This document shows positions 23,956 to 36,629 of a DNA stretch of 64,000 bases, piece after piece. The DNA comes from Ulota crispa. Lineage: Eukaryota > Streptophyta > Bryopsida > Orthotrichales > Orthotrichaceae. Both the position numbers and the translations under genes were made by a program. How positions within the stretch are numbered: position 1 is the first letter of the stretch; each line of letters opens with the position of its first letter. The stretch lies in the NCBI GenBank assembly GCA_963920765.1, contig OY987244.1:2854501-2918500 (forward strand), given 5' to 3'. The notes under the pieces are model-generated. The model saw only the letters and a program-made list of their open reading frames with translations, did not search any database and had not been told where the DNA came from.

Positions 23956-24957
23956 ATGATGATCAGAGGTTTTCGAACCATTTCACGACATTTAAGGGCA
24001 AAACAAAAATTTCAACCATATTTGCAAGGGTTTTTCAGCATCAAGTCTGTCCGGCACATGTCAAAACCGGCGGTGTTTGTTGACAAAACAACGCGCCTGA
24101 TAGTACAAGGAATTACAGGAAAGAACGGGACATTTCACACAGAGCAAGCAATTGAATATGGAACAAAAGTAGTTGGCGGAGTCACACCTAAAAAAGGAGG
24201 AACAGAACATCTTGGCCTTCCTGTATTCAACACTGTTGCTGAAGCAAAGAAAGGAGTGCAAGCCAATGCCACGGTGATATACGTGCCTCCTAAAATGGCA
24301 AGCAAAGCAATCATGGAAGCATTAGATGCAGAATTAGATCTCATTGTTTGTATCACAGAAGGCATACCTCAACAAGACATGGTGAGAGTGAAAAGTGCAT
24401 TGTTACAACAGACAAAGACACGCTTAATTGGTCCTAATTGTCCCGGTATTATCAAACCCGGTGAATGCAAGATTGGCATTATGCCAGGATATATTCACAA
24501 ACCTGGTCGCATTGGAATTGTGTCCAGATCAGGAACCCTAACTTACGAGGCTGTGTTTCAAACCACTGCTGTAGGATTAGGGCAATCAACCAGCATTGGT
24601 ATTGGTGGTGATCCCTTCAACGGCACTAATTTTATTGATTGTCTTGAATGTTTTGTGAAAGACTCGCAAACTGAAGGTATTGTATTGATTGGTGAAATTG
24701 GAGGTTCTGCTGAAGAAGATGCTGCTCAATTTATTATTAATAGTAAGACTAAGAAACCTGTGGTGTCGTTTATTGCTGGACTTACTGCTCCTCCTGGTCG
24801 ACGTATGGGCCATGCTGGAGCTATCATCTCAGGAGGCAAAGGTACTGCACAAGATAAAATCAAAACGTTGCGGAATGCTGGTGTTACAGTGGTTGAGTCT
24901 CCCGCTCAAATTGGTAAAGCCATGTATATGGTATTTAAAGACCGTAAACTCTTGTAA
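23956..24957 (+). CDS. Succinyl-CoA ligase (ADP/GDP-forming) alpha subunit, mitochondrial precursor (333 aa)
   Basis: This TCA-cycle enzyme subunit binds CoA and carries the phospho-histidine. With the beta subunit it converts succinyl-CoA to succinate with NTP synthesis in the mitochondrial matrix. Residues 1-35 are Arg/Lys/Ser-rich without acids ([18 protein letters not shown]), as in a mitochondrial presequence. The CoA-binding fold follows with [20 protein letters not shown] and GGVTPKKGG, then [20 protein letters not shown] and [10 protein letters not shown]. The active-site His lies in [10 protein letters not shown] near residue 285. Length and motifs fit full-length plant orthologues. 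The gene is a single uninterrupted frame with AT-rich codons, in contrast to the intron-bearing neighbours. It could be an ancestral intronless form or a retrocopy, but there is no poly(A) remnant. The next codon is also ATG, so either Met could initiate. Confidence 0.95.
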   Translation: MMIRGFRTISRHLRAKQKFQPYLQGFFSIKSVRHMSKPAVFVDKTTRLIVQGITGKNGTFHTEQAIEYGTKVVGGVTPKKGGTEHLGLPVFNTVAEAKKGVQANATVIYVPPKMASKAIMEALDAELDLIVCITEGIPQQDMVRVKSALLQQTKTRLIGPNCPGIIKPGECKIGIMPGYIHKPGRIGIVSRSGTLTYEAVFQTTAVGLGQSTSIGIGGDPFNGTNFIDCLECFVKDSQTEGIVLIGEIGGSAEEDAAQFIINSKTKKPVVSFIAGLTAPPGRRMGHAGAIISGGKGTAQDKIKTLRNAGVTVVESPAQIGKAMYMVFKDRKLL

Positions 24958-26438
24958 GTAGGTCAAGAATTGGTTTTTGAATAAGAAAGCTTGTATCACC
25001 AAATTGCATGGGTTTTGATCAACAATCCCAAATGTAAAATTCAAAATCGCTCAAAATTTTGCTTAAGTGTGTTAATTTAAATTCAACACTCTAATATTCA
25101 CATATGTTCTTCCTATGGAAAGAACTTGGTAGAGGTTTTGCTAAAGTTAGCCACATTTGTGAACACTAGCTTGAATGTGTAGATAGTAATCTTTCATTGT
25201 TGAAGACTAATTGTTATAATAATGAAAATAGCTTTACATCACACAAAAAATTGCATACGTATTTTAAATTTATGGATGTTTTGGATTGAATTCTTTTTGA
25301 GATTATATAAATTGTGGTGTTGCTAATATCTAAGTTTTGTATCAATTTCCTTTCTATTGAGGTTAGAAGGAAAGAACTTTGATTGCTCACAATTAAATAT
25401 TACCAAGTTGTATGGATTTTTATGTGTTGATGATAGGCTTTCATTATTGCACAATAATTATTATAATGATGAATAATTATTTTCTTTTATTAAGTGTGTC
25501 CAATCATTTTGAATTGAGTTATTTTCCTTCAAACACTAGAAGGAAAAAGTGCCCTAAACAACTAGTTCACAATGATTGCAAATGTCCTAAATGACTATTA
25601 TTGAGTCATTGTATAGTTATTTAGAACATTTGCAGTTGTTGTGAACCAATTGTTTAGGATATATTTTTCTTCTAATGAATTGTAGTAATGGTTAAGTTAG
25701 TAAATTTTAAAATCAGTGTTTGACTTTATTTTTGAAGATCAAGTTGGTTGTTGAAAAAGCACATTGATTTTTCACAAAATGATTATTTGTGAAAGTAAAA
25801 CAAATGAATATTTTGTGAACACAAATCAAAACGATTTGCTAGTGCTTTTGACTTTAAAAGATTTAAAGGAAAAAACAAACAATTTGCTATTTTTCAAAAT
25901 GTGATGGTTACAACACTGGTGTTTTTTGAAAAAAATGTTCTAAATAAAAAAGTAAACTATTCTTTTGTTTTGACATTAGTTGCAAGTCTTTTTCTTAATT
26001 GAGAAGAAGAAGAACAACAGAATTTGTCATATTACAGTTAATAAAAATGAAAATGTTTCAAGGATATATTTCGTTATATAATTTGTGTGAACTATCAATA
26101 ATTTTACATAATTATAAAGCAAAGATACTAGCTTTCTTAACGAAAATTCAAGTTCACAAAAAATTACCTTTTCATTTGACTGAAGTCATACTTTCAACCA
26201 ATCTGATGAATTTCGGTTATAACTTACTATGAAATTCTAACTATATTCTAGAACTACATCCTTGCAACTACAAGCCACATGAGATAGTATTCACTGTACA
26301 CTAGTAATATTCTCTTGATATGTTGGATTTAAAATGAATTGTTGTTTTCCATATTTCAATTAGGTCGTTTTTTTGTTGTAACTGATACCTCAAACAAAAA
26401 TCCAAATGGTCAAAAAAAGTGTGCTTTTGTAATTGAAA
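24958..26438. other. AT-rich intergenic DNA holding a CACTA hairpin
   Basis: No gene recognised apart from the hairpin MITE at 25534-25677. Confidence 0.5.
25534..25677. mobile_element. CACTA-type hairpin MITE, 144 bp, copy 1
   Basis: Almost fully palindromic. It starts CACTAGAAGGAAAAA, and the right end reads CATTAGAAGAAAAATA in reverse complement. Same length as, and homologous to, 42208-42351. Non-coding. Confidence 0.72.
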
Positions 26439-27374
26439 TTATCCCCTAAAGGACTGAGCCTTTTATCTTTCAAAAATCATTGAAAATTGCCACTTCTAGG
26501 GCAATGAATAGAAAGGTAAATAAAATGTTTTTTTATTCATTCAACCATAGGATCTTGCCCTAGACTATGGGAGGTACTTGTGGAAAAAAATCAGCTCATT
26601 CTAGACGTACAAGAGTGAGATCTTGACATCTAAAGTGAAAAAGAAGTTTTTTCCTTACTGCCCAAGACTTTTAGAAGCCTTTGACCTCTCTTATATAAAA
26701 AATATTGTTCTACGCAAAGTTGAGGTTTACTTTTTCCATGTAGAAGTCCAAGTTAAGTATGTGTGGGAGAATTTTCAAATGAATTGGAGATGTGAGACAT
26801 ACTTTGTAAAAACTTGGAATGCTGTAAGGCCATGAAATTTGCATATACACTAGGCAAAATTGGAGGATTTATGTAAAATTCAGAAAAGTGAATTACTTTT
26901 ATCTGAATGGCAAAAACCAAGGAATCTCAGTCTACTACAACTTGGAAAAAAAAGTAAAAAGAAACTTAAATCACCAAATTTTACAAGGGGCAAAAGGAAT
27001 GGAGGTTTGGGAGTCCAATATCTACCCGCAAACTAAAAGTTCTCACTCATCAATCAAAATTGAATGATTCAAAGCTTCCCACATATATAAAATCATGAAG
27101 AGCCGTTTTTTAGGTTTTTTATTTTTTTTAAATGCAAATTTAAAGAATATTTTTGGGCTGCCCAGACTGCCTGCCCTCTCATATTGTCCAAAAATTCAAG
27201 CATAAATTCTTCAATAAATGTCAGAATGAAGAAAGAATTAGATGTGCACGTACATCTTTGGATTCTCCACCATCCTCAAAAGTTTCAACAAAATTGTAAA
27301 AACTGGTTTAGTCATAGACACATATCCAAGGTCCATTTGTCCCTCAACGGGATACTTGGACCTTTAGGGGTTAA
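26439..27374. mobile_element. piggyBac-like MITE, about 936 bp, family C copy 1
   Basis: The left end is CCCCTAAAGGACTGAG after a mutated TTAT (26439-26442). The right end is CCTTTAGGGG before TTAA 27371-27374. It is homologous across its length to 42636-43573. Short frames inside are not conserved. Confidence 0.75.
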
Positions 27375-27977
27375 GGTATATGTTATGAGTAACATTGTTG
27401 TTTGATTTCTACTTTCAAAAAGTAAAGCTTTCTATGCTTCTCTTTATTATCTTTTACACTCTGATACAATACTTCATTTTTTTGGGTTTAAATCCTCACT
27501 TCTTGAACATTTTCATCAAAAATAAACAATTAAATTAAAATGTCAAATTCATGCCAACTTTAAAAAATGTGAAGTTTTTTCTTTTCATTTGTAACTTACA
27601 TCATAACAATAATCCCTACCTAGTGATATCATTAGTTTTAATGCTTTTTTGGGGTTAATTTATAATTATATACTACAAAAGTTCACTATGTTAGTGCCAA
27701 TATTATAACTAAACAAGTCTTTCTTACCCGTCATACCAACAGGGTGATGTGAAAGACATTCTCATGCATGAATGTAATTTTTAAAAATGGGCCTCCTCAC
27801 AAATTGTCCTTCTCTCCCTACCTTTTCCTCTCCCTCCTATATTCTTGAATTTCAAAAGTTGAGAAATGTAGAGACACCCAAAGTTATAGAGAGCCTCAAA
27901 CTCATAATACTCTAAAACACCAAAAAAAATTGAAAATTTCTAAAAAAAATTTACAGTTCAAATAATTTTTCACATCC

Positions 27978-28066
27978 AATGCCCTCCATCCCCATGCACC
28001 CCATCCCCATGCCCATGCACCCCCATCTCCATATCCATGCACCCCCATCCCCATGCATTGCAACAA
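27978..28066. repeat. Minisatellite, ccatccccatgcac units
   Basis: Five to six imperfect repeats of cccatccccatgcac-type units in otherwise AT-rich sequence. Confidence 0.8.
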
Positions 28067-30659
28067 TTGTTTGGTTGGTTGGAAAATTTAGTTACTTGAC
28101 TTACTTCAATTACTAAGGACAACCACCTCAGAAACAATCCAAATTGTATTCTTTTACGATGTAGATAAAATAGTTAGTACATGACACAATACACATCAAG
28201 GCCAAATAAATTTTGATTTGAAAATGATATTCATTTTCATTGAAATCTCCAACTACTAACATCTAAAAAAGCCATTCATCTACAATGGTAACTCAAAAGG
28301 TTTGGCCCTAACACCATGAATTTTAAGTATTTACTTTCTTTTATGCGGCACCAACATTTTGAATGAACAATACTATAACTAAATCTAAATCAAAACTACC
28401 TAATAAATAAAGAAATATTATGTCAATACCAAAATTACTGAATCAATGTTGAAGCACTAGTTAGAACATCAATAGGAAGAGGGCTATTTGTGGTGGGGTC
28501 AAGGGAAAACAATAGAATGGAAGTGAATGGATGAATTGTATATGAATTTGCTATTGAATGAATTGGATCCTTCAATGTTCTTCATTTGGTGAGAGTGACT
28601 TCCACAAGAGGCGCTTCAATTAGTGCAATTTTGTTTTGCCTTATGAGTAAGATTAGAGTGGTAATTTTTCATGGGTTTGCCTAACTATAAATATTTGCTC
28701 TTTAGCGTGCAAATGCTCTCGCCACTCCCAAGAGCAGTTTACAATTGAACTCCTCTAAATTAATATCTCACTTATTCCAACACTACCCACCCCACTATAA
28801 CCTCCACAAACCAATGTACCCACTCACTCCCAAGCATATTAGTTTAGAGGAGTTCTACTGTACCACTGCAAAAGCATCAGAGTTAGGGTTCTCATCTTCT
28901 TCTCATTATCCTACCAAAGAGCTGTTTTTTTTCTCACTTCTTGTGTCGGACCGTTGTTGCAATTGTACAAAAGATCAAGAATCAAAAATCTTAACGGACG
29001 TTGGTATGTTGTGTTTTCCTCCTTGCTACTCTCTCTTTGCTTTTCAAATTGCCACTTCAATCCGGTTGCACTTTGCCTCTTGCAGCATCTATACGTGGGC
29101 TTAATGCTTGAGTAACTACACATGCTTGTGTTGTTAAGTGTAGTAATTGCTAGACTAATCAAATTGACATTGACGTTCTTGTTGAGAAATGGAAATAAAT
29201 TCCATGAGACCACTCTGGGATGGATTAATAATGCTTGATCATAGTGTTATTGGTAGAGGTACAACTTGGAGAAGAAAAATGACAAAGTAAAGCCACAGCA
29301 CAAAGTTCCAAAGCAAAGTGTTTGATAGCACCAACAAGCGTACTATGGCCGTATGGATTGAGCTATTATGAATGCCTTTTATGTTAACTTGATTGCACGG
29401 GGTTATTTGTTATAGACACGTGTTATCGGTTATAAAGTTATGGATGCTCTTGCTACAGCTTCATTGAAGGTTATCTACTCTCTAACCTCATGCATTGGTA
29501 GTGCAACCACAGTCTCAAACTTCACTACAATATTACCTAGGGTATTCCTAATGCTTTCAACTATTTGTAAGTTCCATGGGTTGGCAAATGTTTGACAAGG
29601 CTTTAGATTTTGTTTTGCAACCATTTTATCAAGCCACCACCTTAAGATCCATTGCGATACGTAGGAATTGGTGGTGAAGCATATTGCAAATTTCAAGCTA
29701 ACTATGAATGTGATTGGTAGTGTTCTTTGTTTTGATTTCAATGGGGGGATTGTTGTACAATTGGTTGAAGGCGTGACAACTTCCTGCTCACATCTGCACA
29801 TGTATGTAGGTTTTGAGTTTTAGATTAGTGGTTTCAGCAAACTATCATGTTCAAAAAAATTATTCTGAGGGCCATTGGTGGTGTTATGGTATATGGTTTC
29901 ATTTGTTGATTGTATATGTTTGGATGATGAAAGGATAGATTCTTACTATTGGGGGTTGTTGAACAATGTACTATGTAGAATTCTGAAGTATTTACTTGTA
30001 GTTATCTTGATAAATGTAAAATGTTGGTATTTGGGGTCACAAGAGTATATGGTTGACCACTATAAGTGCTGGTGCAAAATTGAATTTCTGTGTGTTTTTG
30101 TGTGACCAAGAAATTGAGGACATTCAATTGACTAATATAAAGAAAGTGGTGATTAATAGCAAATTAGTTCATTGATGTTCAAGTAGAGCAAGGTGCTTTA
30201 TACTAAGGAAGAATTTTTTTTTTTCTGTTTGTAGATCTAGAAACTCATTTACATTGGTGCTGATTTATAAATCAAAAATCTAATAAATGAAGCACTTGTT
30301 TCAAGTTAAGTCAAAGTTGAGTTCTATTACAAGCTTCAAGGATGTTGTCAAAGGACTACTAACGCATGGATTTATTACGGATTTTTGGGATTATGGTTGC
30401 TTTGTGAGTTTTTATAACGGAGTTGCAAGACTAATTCACAAGTACGCCTTCATTCTTTACCTACAACTCTTGAGACCACAATAGACACAAATGCCATTCT
30501 TGAATTTTCTTTTTGAAACACTATTGCATTGTTGAGGCATTATTATTCTTTGTACATTTAGTTCACTTCAATAGGTTTAGCAATACCTCATCACTCAAGT
30601 TTTCATGTGAAGCTATGCTTCCAATTTGTTACTAGCGAGTGATGGAATGGTTAAAATAT

Positions 30660-30762
30660 CACATCCATCCATGCATCTACCATCCATCAACCATCCATCC
30701 ATGCATCATCCGTCCATCCATCATCCTTGCCATGCATCTATCATCCATCTACAATCTATTCA
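30660..30762. repeat. CATC/CATG microsatellite
   Basis: Tract of catccatc with interspersed atgcatc units. Confidence 0.85.
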
Positions 30763-31989
30763 AAAAACGTTTATAATCAAATTGTTGTGTTATAAAAAAG
30801 CGAGTTTTTTTTTTAATACTTACCTCTCTAAAAAAAATTACTAAACATTTAAAATATATATACTACTGATTACATAATACTATTAATTATTTATGGATTG
30901 GGTAAAGGCCCTTTGGAACCATATAGCCTATTTTGAATTAATTGTCACGATGCAAATATTTTGTATCCAACAAATGAAGCTTGCTTGAAATGATTTTGCA
31001 AACAAATAGATTATGGTTTAGAATTTTAAATAATTACTTATATATTTAATGTTGCATGGCATGCCTATGTCTTTTTTGACCCAAAAAATATACAAATTGT
31101 GAATATTTTTCATTTTTTTATAAAATGAAAAAGGCAAAATCCCAAAAGATGATTTAATACCACTTTGCATATTTGCCAACTTTGTTTATTGAGTCAATGA
31201 CTTTATAATTCACTACAATATGATTATGTTTTAAAACTACCTTCACGGCTTCACATATGTAGAGACTTCATTTTCAAGCTGTGATAAAATATCCAATTAA
31301 ACATAAAGTTTAAAAAGTGCTTATAATGTAACAAGCATGTAATGAACTCTACCATGACTTATGCAATAAAACAAAATATAAAAATGAAGATTTTTACTTC
31401 AAAAGAATATTATTAGCTCTAAACGTAGTTTTTGGCACTCAAGCTTTCAACTTCTCTTTTGTAGCTAGTAGAGTAATAAAACAAAGAGACACACAATTCA
31501 TTTCACTTGAATTCCACCATGTAAGCCACTTGCTTAAATTATGGTAGAATGTTAGTTGATGGCACTTAGCTTGTTATGTTCAATGACTGATAGCGACTTT
31601 GCTTTTGGATTTGTAGCATCAAACATGGCCTCTTGGAAGCCCAAGGTTGAAGTCCTATCTTTGGGTAGTGTTTGCTTTACATAAATACGAGATGTTTTAT
31701 CAATTGCCATAATTGTTTTTTGAAGTTTTCATTAACCAAAGCGTTACAAACATCACTAAACATCTTTAAAGCTAATCATGAAGAGTAATCCATAATTACA
31801 ATTGGAATTGTAAGAAATAAATTAAAAATATATATTCTGTTGCAAAAATATATATAAAATCTAACATGAGAGAATGCCAAGGATGTGATTTGTCCAATTC
31901 CTACAAGCTTTGTATTCATCTTTGATAAGAAGCTATATAAAATTGTAGAGCATATTTTAATTTTTAAAAGATTTTTACTACACATTAAA

Positions 31990-33110
31990 AAGTTGACCAT
32001 GCAGCCTCCTTAGATTTAAATTGAAGAGCCCTTATTGCAATCCTAGTGGGCTTGTAAGGAACACTCTTTAGAATCCAAGGAACACTTTTAAACATCTTTT
32101 TTGTTTTAATTTTTTAAACATTTTTTAAGGACTTTTTTTTTACATGTTTTTGTTTCGAGTCAAAGGAGCCTCCTTGGATCCAAAGAAGCTTCTTTGTACT
32201 TCTAATTGATTTGTAAAGGAACCATAATATCTATTGAAAGTGCACATAATATTAAATCAACAAAATTTGGGGTTTTAATTACAAAATTCAATTTTTTTTT
32301 ATAAAGTATCAACTAATTTGACCCTTCTATGTAGAAAAATAATAAAATTTGCCATTTTGCTAGTCAATACACATTTTAAGTGGAATTAAACAATTCAAAT
32401 ATGAAGAACACAAATTTGCCTAAAATATTTTGTAGTAATCTGGTTTTTCATCAAATTAGCAATGGTCCAAATGAGACCTTTGTTGCAATTAGTAAAAGCG
32501 CATGAAAAAACCTCTTCAAAATTGAGGGGGACAACTAGCGTTAGATAGAAAATTGCTAAGCACCCCATCTGAGAATTAGAAGTTATATGTACATTTTTTG
32601 AATAAAATCCGCCAAGGCCTCCTCAGATCTAAAGAGGTCTTTTTGATATTTATTATTATTTGTTTAATAGCCTTCTTAAATTTTGAAGAAGGCTCCTTGG
32701 ATTTTGAGAAGCCTCTTTTACAATTCTAGTTAGGGCCAAGAAGACCTCCTTGAATCCAATGAGCCGTTTTTGGCCTCCAACAAAAGTTGCAAAGGAGGCT
32801 CCTGGGAGTCTAAAGAGCCTCCTTCACGGGCTCCCTTGGTGGCCCCAAAATGCTTCTTAGATTCAAAAAGTATTCTTTGGCTTCCAAAGAGGCTTCCAAA
32901 AGAGCCTCCTTGACAACTGTGCAAGTTCTTTTATGGGCCAACTTGGAGTCCCTAAAGACCTTGGATCCAAGGAGCCCTTTAGGTCTTCCCAGTTGGCATG
33001 TAAAATAGCATGCCATGTCCTTGGAGAAGGACCTTCACAATTCTCCTTGGTGGCCCTAAGGGACTCTTTAGATCTAAGGAGGCTATTTTGCCAAAACAAA
33101 AAAATGTGTA
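31990..33110. repeat. Degenerate tandem region of palindromic CCTCCTTGGATCCAAAGAGG motifs
   Basis: Variants of a roughly 55-60 bp monomer recur about every 55-80 bp, strongly diverged. Each contains a self-complementary core near TCCTTGGATCCAAGGA, followed by gcaattctagttgggc-like sequence. Open frames on both strands here follow from the symmetry and are not genes. Confidence 0.55.
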
Positions 33111-34076
33111 AATACCGTTTAGTGAAAATAAATTTCAAGTGAAAAGCTAGATGTTTGATATGTTTGGATATTTGTTTGTTTTTTAAATTGTTTTGGTTGT
33201 TTGGCTAACATGGTAACTACTATTGTGCACATTCCAAATGAGCAGTTTGTTGCTAAAGATGACGTAGAGCAAGAGTTAACACATAAGCAAACAATAAAAC
33301 ATTGGTCTTCCAAACATGAAAGATTATTTGAGGAGTCATACTTTTATACTTGGACAGTAAAACTTCATATACTAACATTTACAATTTATTTTTTAGTTTT
33401 TGCATGTTGACCCTATCATTATTTTAATATCATACACCTCATTATAATACAAGTAGAATATCAACCTTCCACATATCTTATAAAAGTTGATTCAATCAAC
33501 ATGGACTATACGTTAGAGGCCTCAAGTACCTACAACCTTTGAAATATGTAATGGTCAAAAATCAACTTGTTCTTGATCCCATTGACATAAATTTCAATTA
33601 GATCACAATGGAATATGTTTCTTATTTTCAATAGGTTAAAAACATCAAAAAATTGACATTTTCATTTTTTTTGGTTCACAAGTGTGAATGTTGAAAAACA
33701 AAAATATATATTTTTTTTTTTGTAGGTCACTCTAATGAACAGTAAGAACCTAGAAAAAATAGAAAAGATGAAAAGAAATTTGTTTTTTTGTTGTTCACGT
33801 TTCTAAACCTAGATGTTGCAAAAAACAACCACAACATTTTTATTTCCTTGTGGCTCATCCTTGTGAACTTAAAAGGAATATAAAACACTTAAACATTTAT
33901 AGATTTTGGGTTTAAATCCTAGATGTGGTCACTCTAAACATAGACACTTTGTTTATAGATAAAGGTCAATATGCTTTGTTGCCCCAATCAAATACTTGTT
34001 TTTAAATTTACCATGCCAAAGAAGCTCATGTGAACCATGTATCTTGATTTATGCAAAATAAAAAGAATCTCTTGTA
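33111..34076. other. AT-rich intergenic DNA, nothing recognised
   Basis: No supported feature between the palindromic repeat region and the Tc1 element. Confidence 0.45.
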
Positions 34077-35420
34077 CAGTGGCCTGAAGAAAACATACGT
34101 ACTTTCATATGTGAGCTTGCATTTGTGCACACACCCACTACTCCCAATAATCAATGCTCAACATTCACTAATTGAAAATCACTGTGTATAGAATGGAAAG
34201 TGAAGCTCTACTTTCTACCTACAAATTTGATGTTGGTTTCAAGTGTGGAGGACAAATATTGCATGTGTAATAGCAAATATAAAAAAAGACATTTAAAAAC
34301 ATGTAAACCAACCCTTTGCCTCAATTATAGCCTTCATACGAGTGGGCATTGAGGCTACATGGTCTTCAAGCTTTTGACTTGGCATAGCACCCATGCTCTA
34401 GCAATGAGAAGCTCCATTTCTTCTACATTCTTGGGATAGATGTCGTTTTTCTGAACATAATCTTTCAAAAATTTCCACACCCTCTCAATTGGATTCAAAT
34501 TACGGCTCTCTGCTGGCCAATCTAACTTGGCTAGTGCTCGCTGCTCCCTCCAAAGCTTTGGGAGATTGCTACGGTGAACAAGGGCACCATCCTTCATAAG
34601 AATGAGATGTCTATCACTATTGTAAGTGTCTAAAAAGGGGCCCAAACTTGGCTTATAAACAATCTCTACAAAGTCCTTTGCAGTGCGCAATCCTACAGGC
34701 ATAACAATTAAAGCTAACTTCTTTGCACCTCAAAAAACACCCCATACCATAACAGGAGTCCTTCCGCTCTTGAATGTTGATGCTAAACAGTCAGCACAAT
34801 AGCGCTCCTCCACTCAACGCCAAACTCGTACTACGCGTGTATTCCTCCCAATCTCAAAAGATGACTTGTCAATCCATACAACACGCATCCAATCTTCAAT
34901 GGTCCACTTCTTGTGTGCTTTAGCAAAAGCAAACCTCTGAGCTTTGTGCTTAGCAACCAAAAATGGCTTCTTGGCAGCAACACAGGAGTTGAAACCAAGC
35001 TCACTAATGGCTTTCTGAACTGTCTATGTTGACACCCTTGTTGCCAAACTATTTGTAATCTCAACTAGCGGAGCACATCAATTTAGTTCCAAGAGCTGGC
35101 CTAAACCTCTCTTATCTTGTTCTGACAAGCTAAATGGTCTCCCAGGTGATTTGGCAGGCTCTATAGTACCACAAGCATTGACATTCTTAAAAACTAGGTA
35201 AACTGTCGTCTTGGCTAAACCTAACTCTCTTGCAATCCAAGCCCCTTTCATGCCAGCATCACGCATACCAATGATGCGAGCCTTCTTTGCAGTAGTCAGG
35301 TGACGAGATTTCACCATTTTTGCGTTGCTAAATGTGTAGATAAGGAACTAAAGGTCAGAAGTCGGAGTGGTGTGGGAGTGCTGGTCACAGAAAAGTACAT
35401 ATGTATACTTCAGCCCACTA
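34077..35420 (-). mobile_element. Tc1/mariner-superfamily transposon, 1344 bp
   Basis: TA dinucleotides (34075-34076 and 35421-35422) flank long inverted ends: CAGTGGCCTGAAGAAAACAT on the left and, in reverse complement, TAGTGGGCTGAAGTATACAT on the right, both continuing into gtactttc/t. One transposase gene lies between them on the minus strand. Size, TA target, CAGT tips and a DDE transposase identify a Tc1-type element. Confidence 0.9.
34355..35317 (-). pseudogene. Tc1-type transposase, inactivated by stop codons
   Basis: The minus-strand frame starts MVKSRHLTTAKKARIIGMRD, then a helix-turn-helix (GAWIARELGLAKTTVYLVFK) and a GRPFSLS linker typical of the paired-like DNA-binding half. The catalytic half shows the first Asp in WIDKSSFE, the second in MKDGALVHRS and the final Glu in NLNPIERVW. 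The whole can be followed in one frame but is broken by at least four stops: TGA near 35077, TAG near 35024, and TGA near 34816 and 34731. The element therefore cannot move itself, although its ends are well kept. Total length (about 320 codons) fits the family. Confidence 0.87.
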
Positions 35421-35422
35421 TA

Positions 35423-36364
35423 TAGTACCCGGAAGTAATGTTACGTGATTTATGTTTTGGCATTTCAAACAAGTTTGTGTAACAAAAATTATAAATGGTC
35501 TTTTAATCTCATATTGTTGGTATTTGGTTCTCATGCAATCCCAAGCAACCATACCAAATTTTGGTTACAAAAACCAAAATCCTAATTTTGGTAAATTGCT
35601 TTGTGTCAAAATCATGGTTTTACAAGAAAGCTTATTAAAACACATTGTTGATGAATTTTTGAGATATGATTGCATGGATATGTAGGAAACATCCATATGC
35701 ACCTTTTCCCTTCAAAAATGAACCCCCTTAAGTAACAAAATTATGATTGATAAAAAGTTCAATGTGGGGTGTGGTAGGACCAAAATTTGTAAAATAAATA
35801 TTTCTTTATGATGATCAAATTTTGTTATTTGATTCAAACACTATGATTAAAATTCTACCTTTGAACATGACAATATGTTTACTTAGCCAAAACCTAATCA
35901 AAAAACAGAAATACCTACTTTACAAATTTTGGTCCTACCACACCCCACAATAAACTCTTTATCAATCATAGTTTTGTTACTTAACCCCTGAGCGCTTAGG
36001 GTTTGGAAATAAGTCGCGAATGCGGACCATTTCGGTCCGCTTGGGCGCTTTGGGGTTAAGGGGGTTCTTTTTAGAAGAGAAAAGGTGCATACAAATGTCT
36101 CCTACATATCCATGCAATTATATCTCAAAAATTCATCACCTATTTTCTTCAATCAATTTTCATAAAAACCCATGAATTTTTACTAAATAATTCACCAAAA
36201 AATGGGATTTTGCTTTTTAGAAATCAAAATTTGTTATGCTTGGTTGGGGTTGCATAAGACTCAATACCTATGATCCAACAACAAAATCCCAATTTTACTA
36301 TGTATTATGCAAAGTTTTCTAAATGGAAAAATAGGCATGTCCATATCATTACATAAGGGTACTG
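35423..36364. mobile_element. Foldback mariner-like element, about 942 bp
   Basis: The two halves (about 35423-35805 and 35918-36364) are diverged reverse complements. The tips are TAGTACCCGGAAGTAATG on the left and, in reverse complement, CAGTACCCTTATGTAATG on the right, flanked by TA (35421-35422 and 36365-36366). The left TA is the one that ends the Tc1 element. The right arm carries a 79-bp piggyBac-like insertion absent from the left arm. Non-coding. Confidence 0.75.
35981..36059. mobile_element. Micro piggyBac-like MITE, 79 bp, with an empty-site counterpart
   Basis: TTAA-CCCCTGAGCGC...GCGCTTTGGGG-TTAA. It is inserted in the right arm of the foldback element exactly where the left arm keeps one uninterrupted TTAA (35728-35731). 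Comparing the arms shows a gain of the insert plus one TTAA copy, the result of piggyBac-type insertion. Confidence 0.88.
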
Positions 36365-36395
36365 TACAAGGTTCTGGAAAAGCCATGGGGGCCTC

Positions 36396-36629
36396 TTAAT
36401 CTCTAAAGGGCTGAGCGTGCCACTGCAACTAGTACAATAGGGAGTATTTTTCTTGTATTTGGAATGGATCCACACTTCTATTACGTTTGAGATCAACAAA
36501 AAAATAGGAGAACAGATCAAAACGGTTTTGGTGAGGTGCTTGAGATCCCAATTTAAAACTTCTTACTAGTAGCAAATATTGATTATACGATAGCGTATAT
36601 ACTATGCCCTATGGTCTTTTAAGGGTTAA
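36396..36629. mobile_element. piggyBac-like MITE, 234 bp, family A copy 2
   Basis: TTAA at 36396-36399 and 36626-36629. Same length and homologous interior as 9973-10206, including the shared core gtgccgctgcaactagtaca (one difference). The left tip has decayed to TCTCTAAAGG. Confidence 0.8.

Larger units (their letters stand above)
27375..31990. other. AT-rich, gene-free stretch with simple repeats
   Basis: A ccatccccatgcac minisatellite lies at about 27978-28066 and a CATC-type microsatellite at about 30660-30762. No convincing gene on either strand. Scattered short frames at 28745-29104, 29475-29801 and 29875-30105 lack domains. Confidence 0.5.

Noticed and set aside
28745..30105. Several frames of 76-119 codons
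   Set aside because: AT-rich, no domain, no consistent splice signals, no conservation visible within the window.
27978..30762. Short spaced repeats considered as CRISPR-like
   Set aside because: They are simple micro- and minisatellites without unique spacers, and the genome is eukaryotic.
31990..33142. Overlapping minus-strand frames rich in Leu/Glu/Ser
   Set aside because: Produced by the palindromic repeat; both strands give similar frames.
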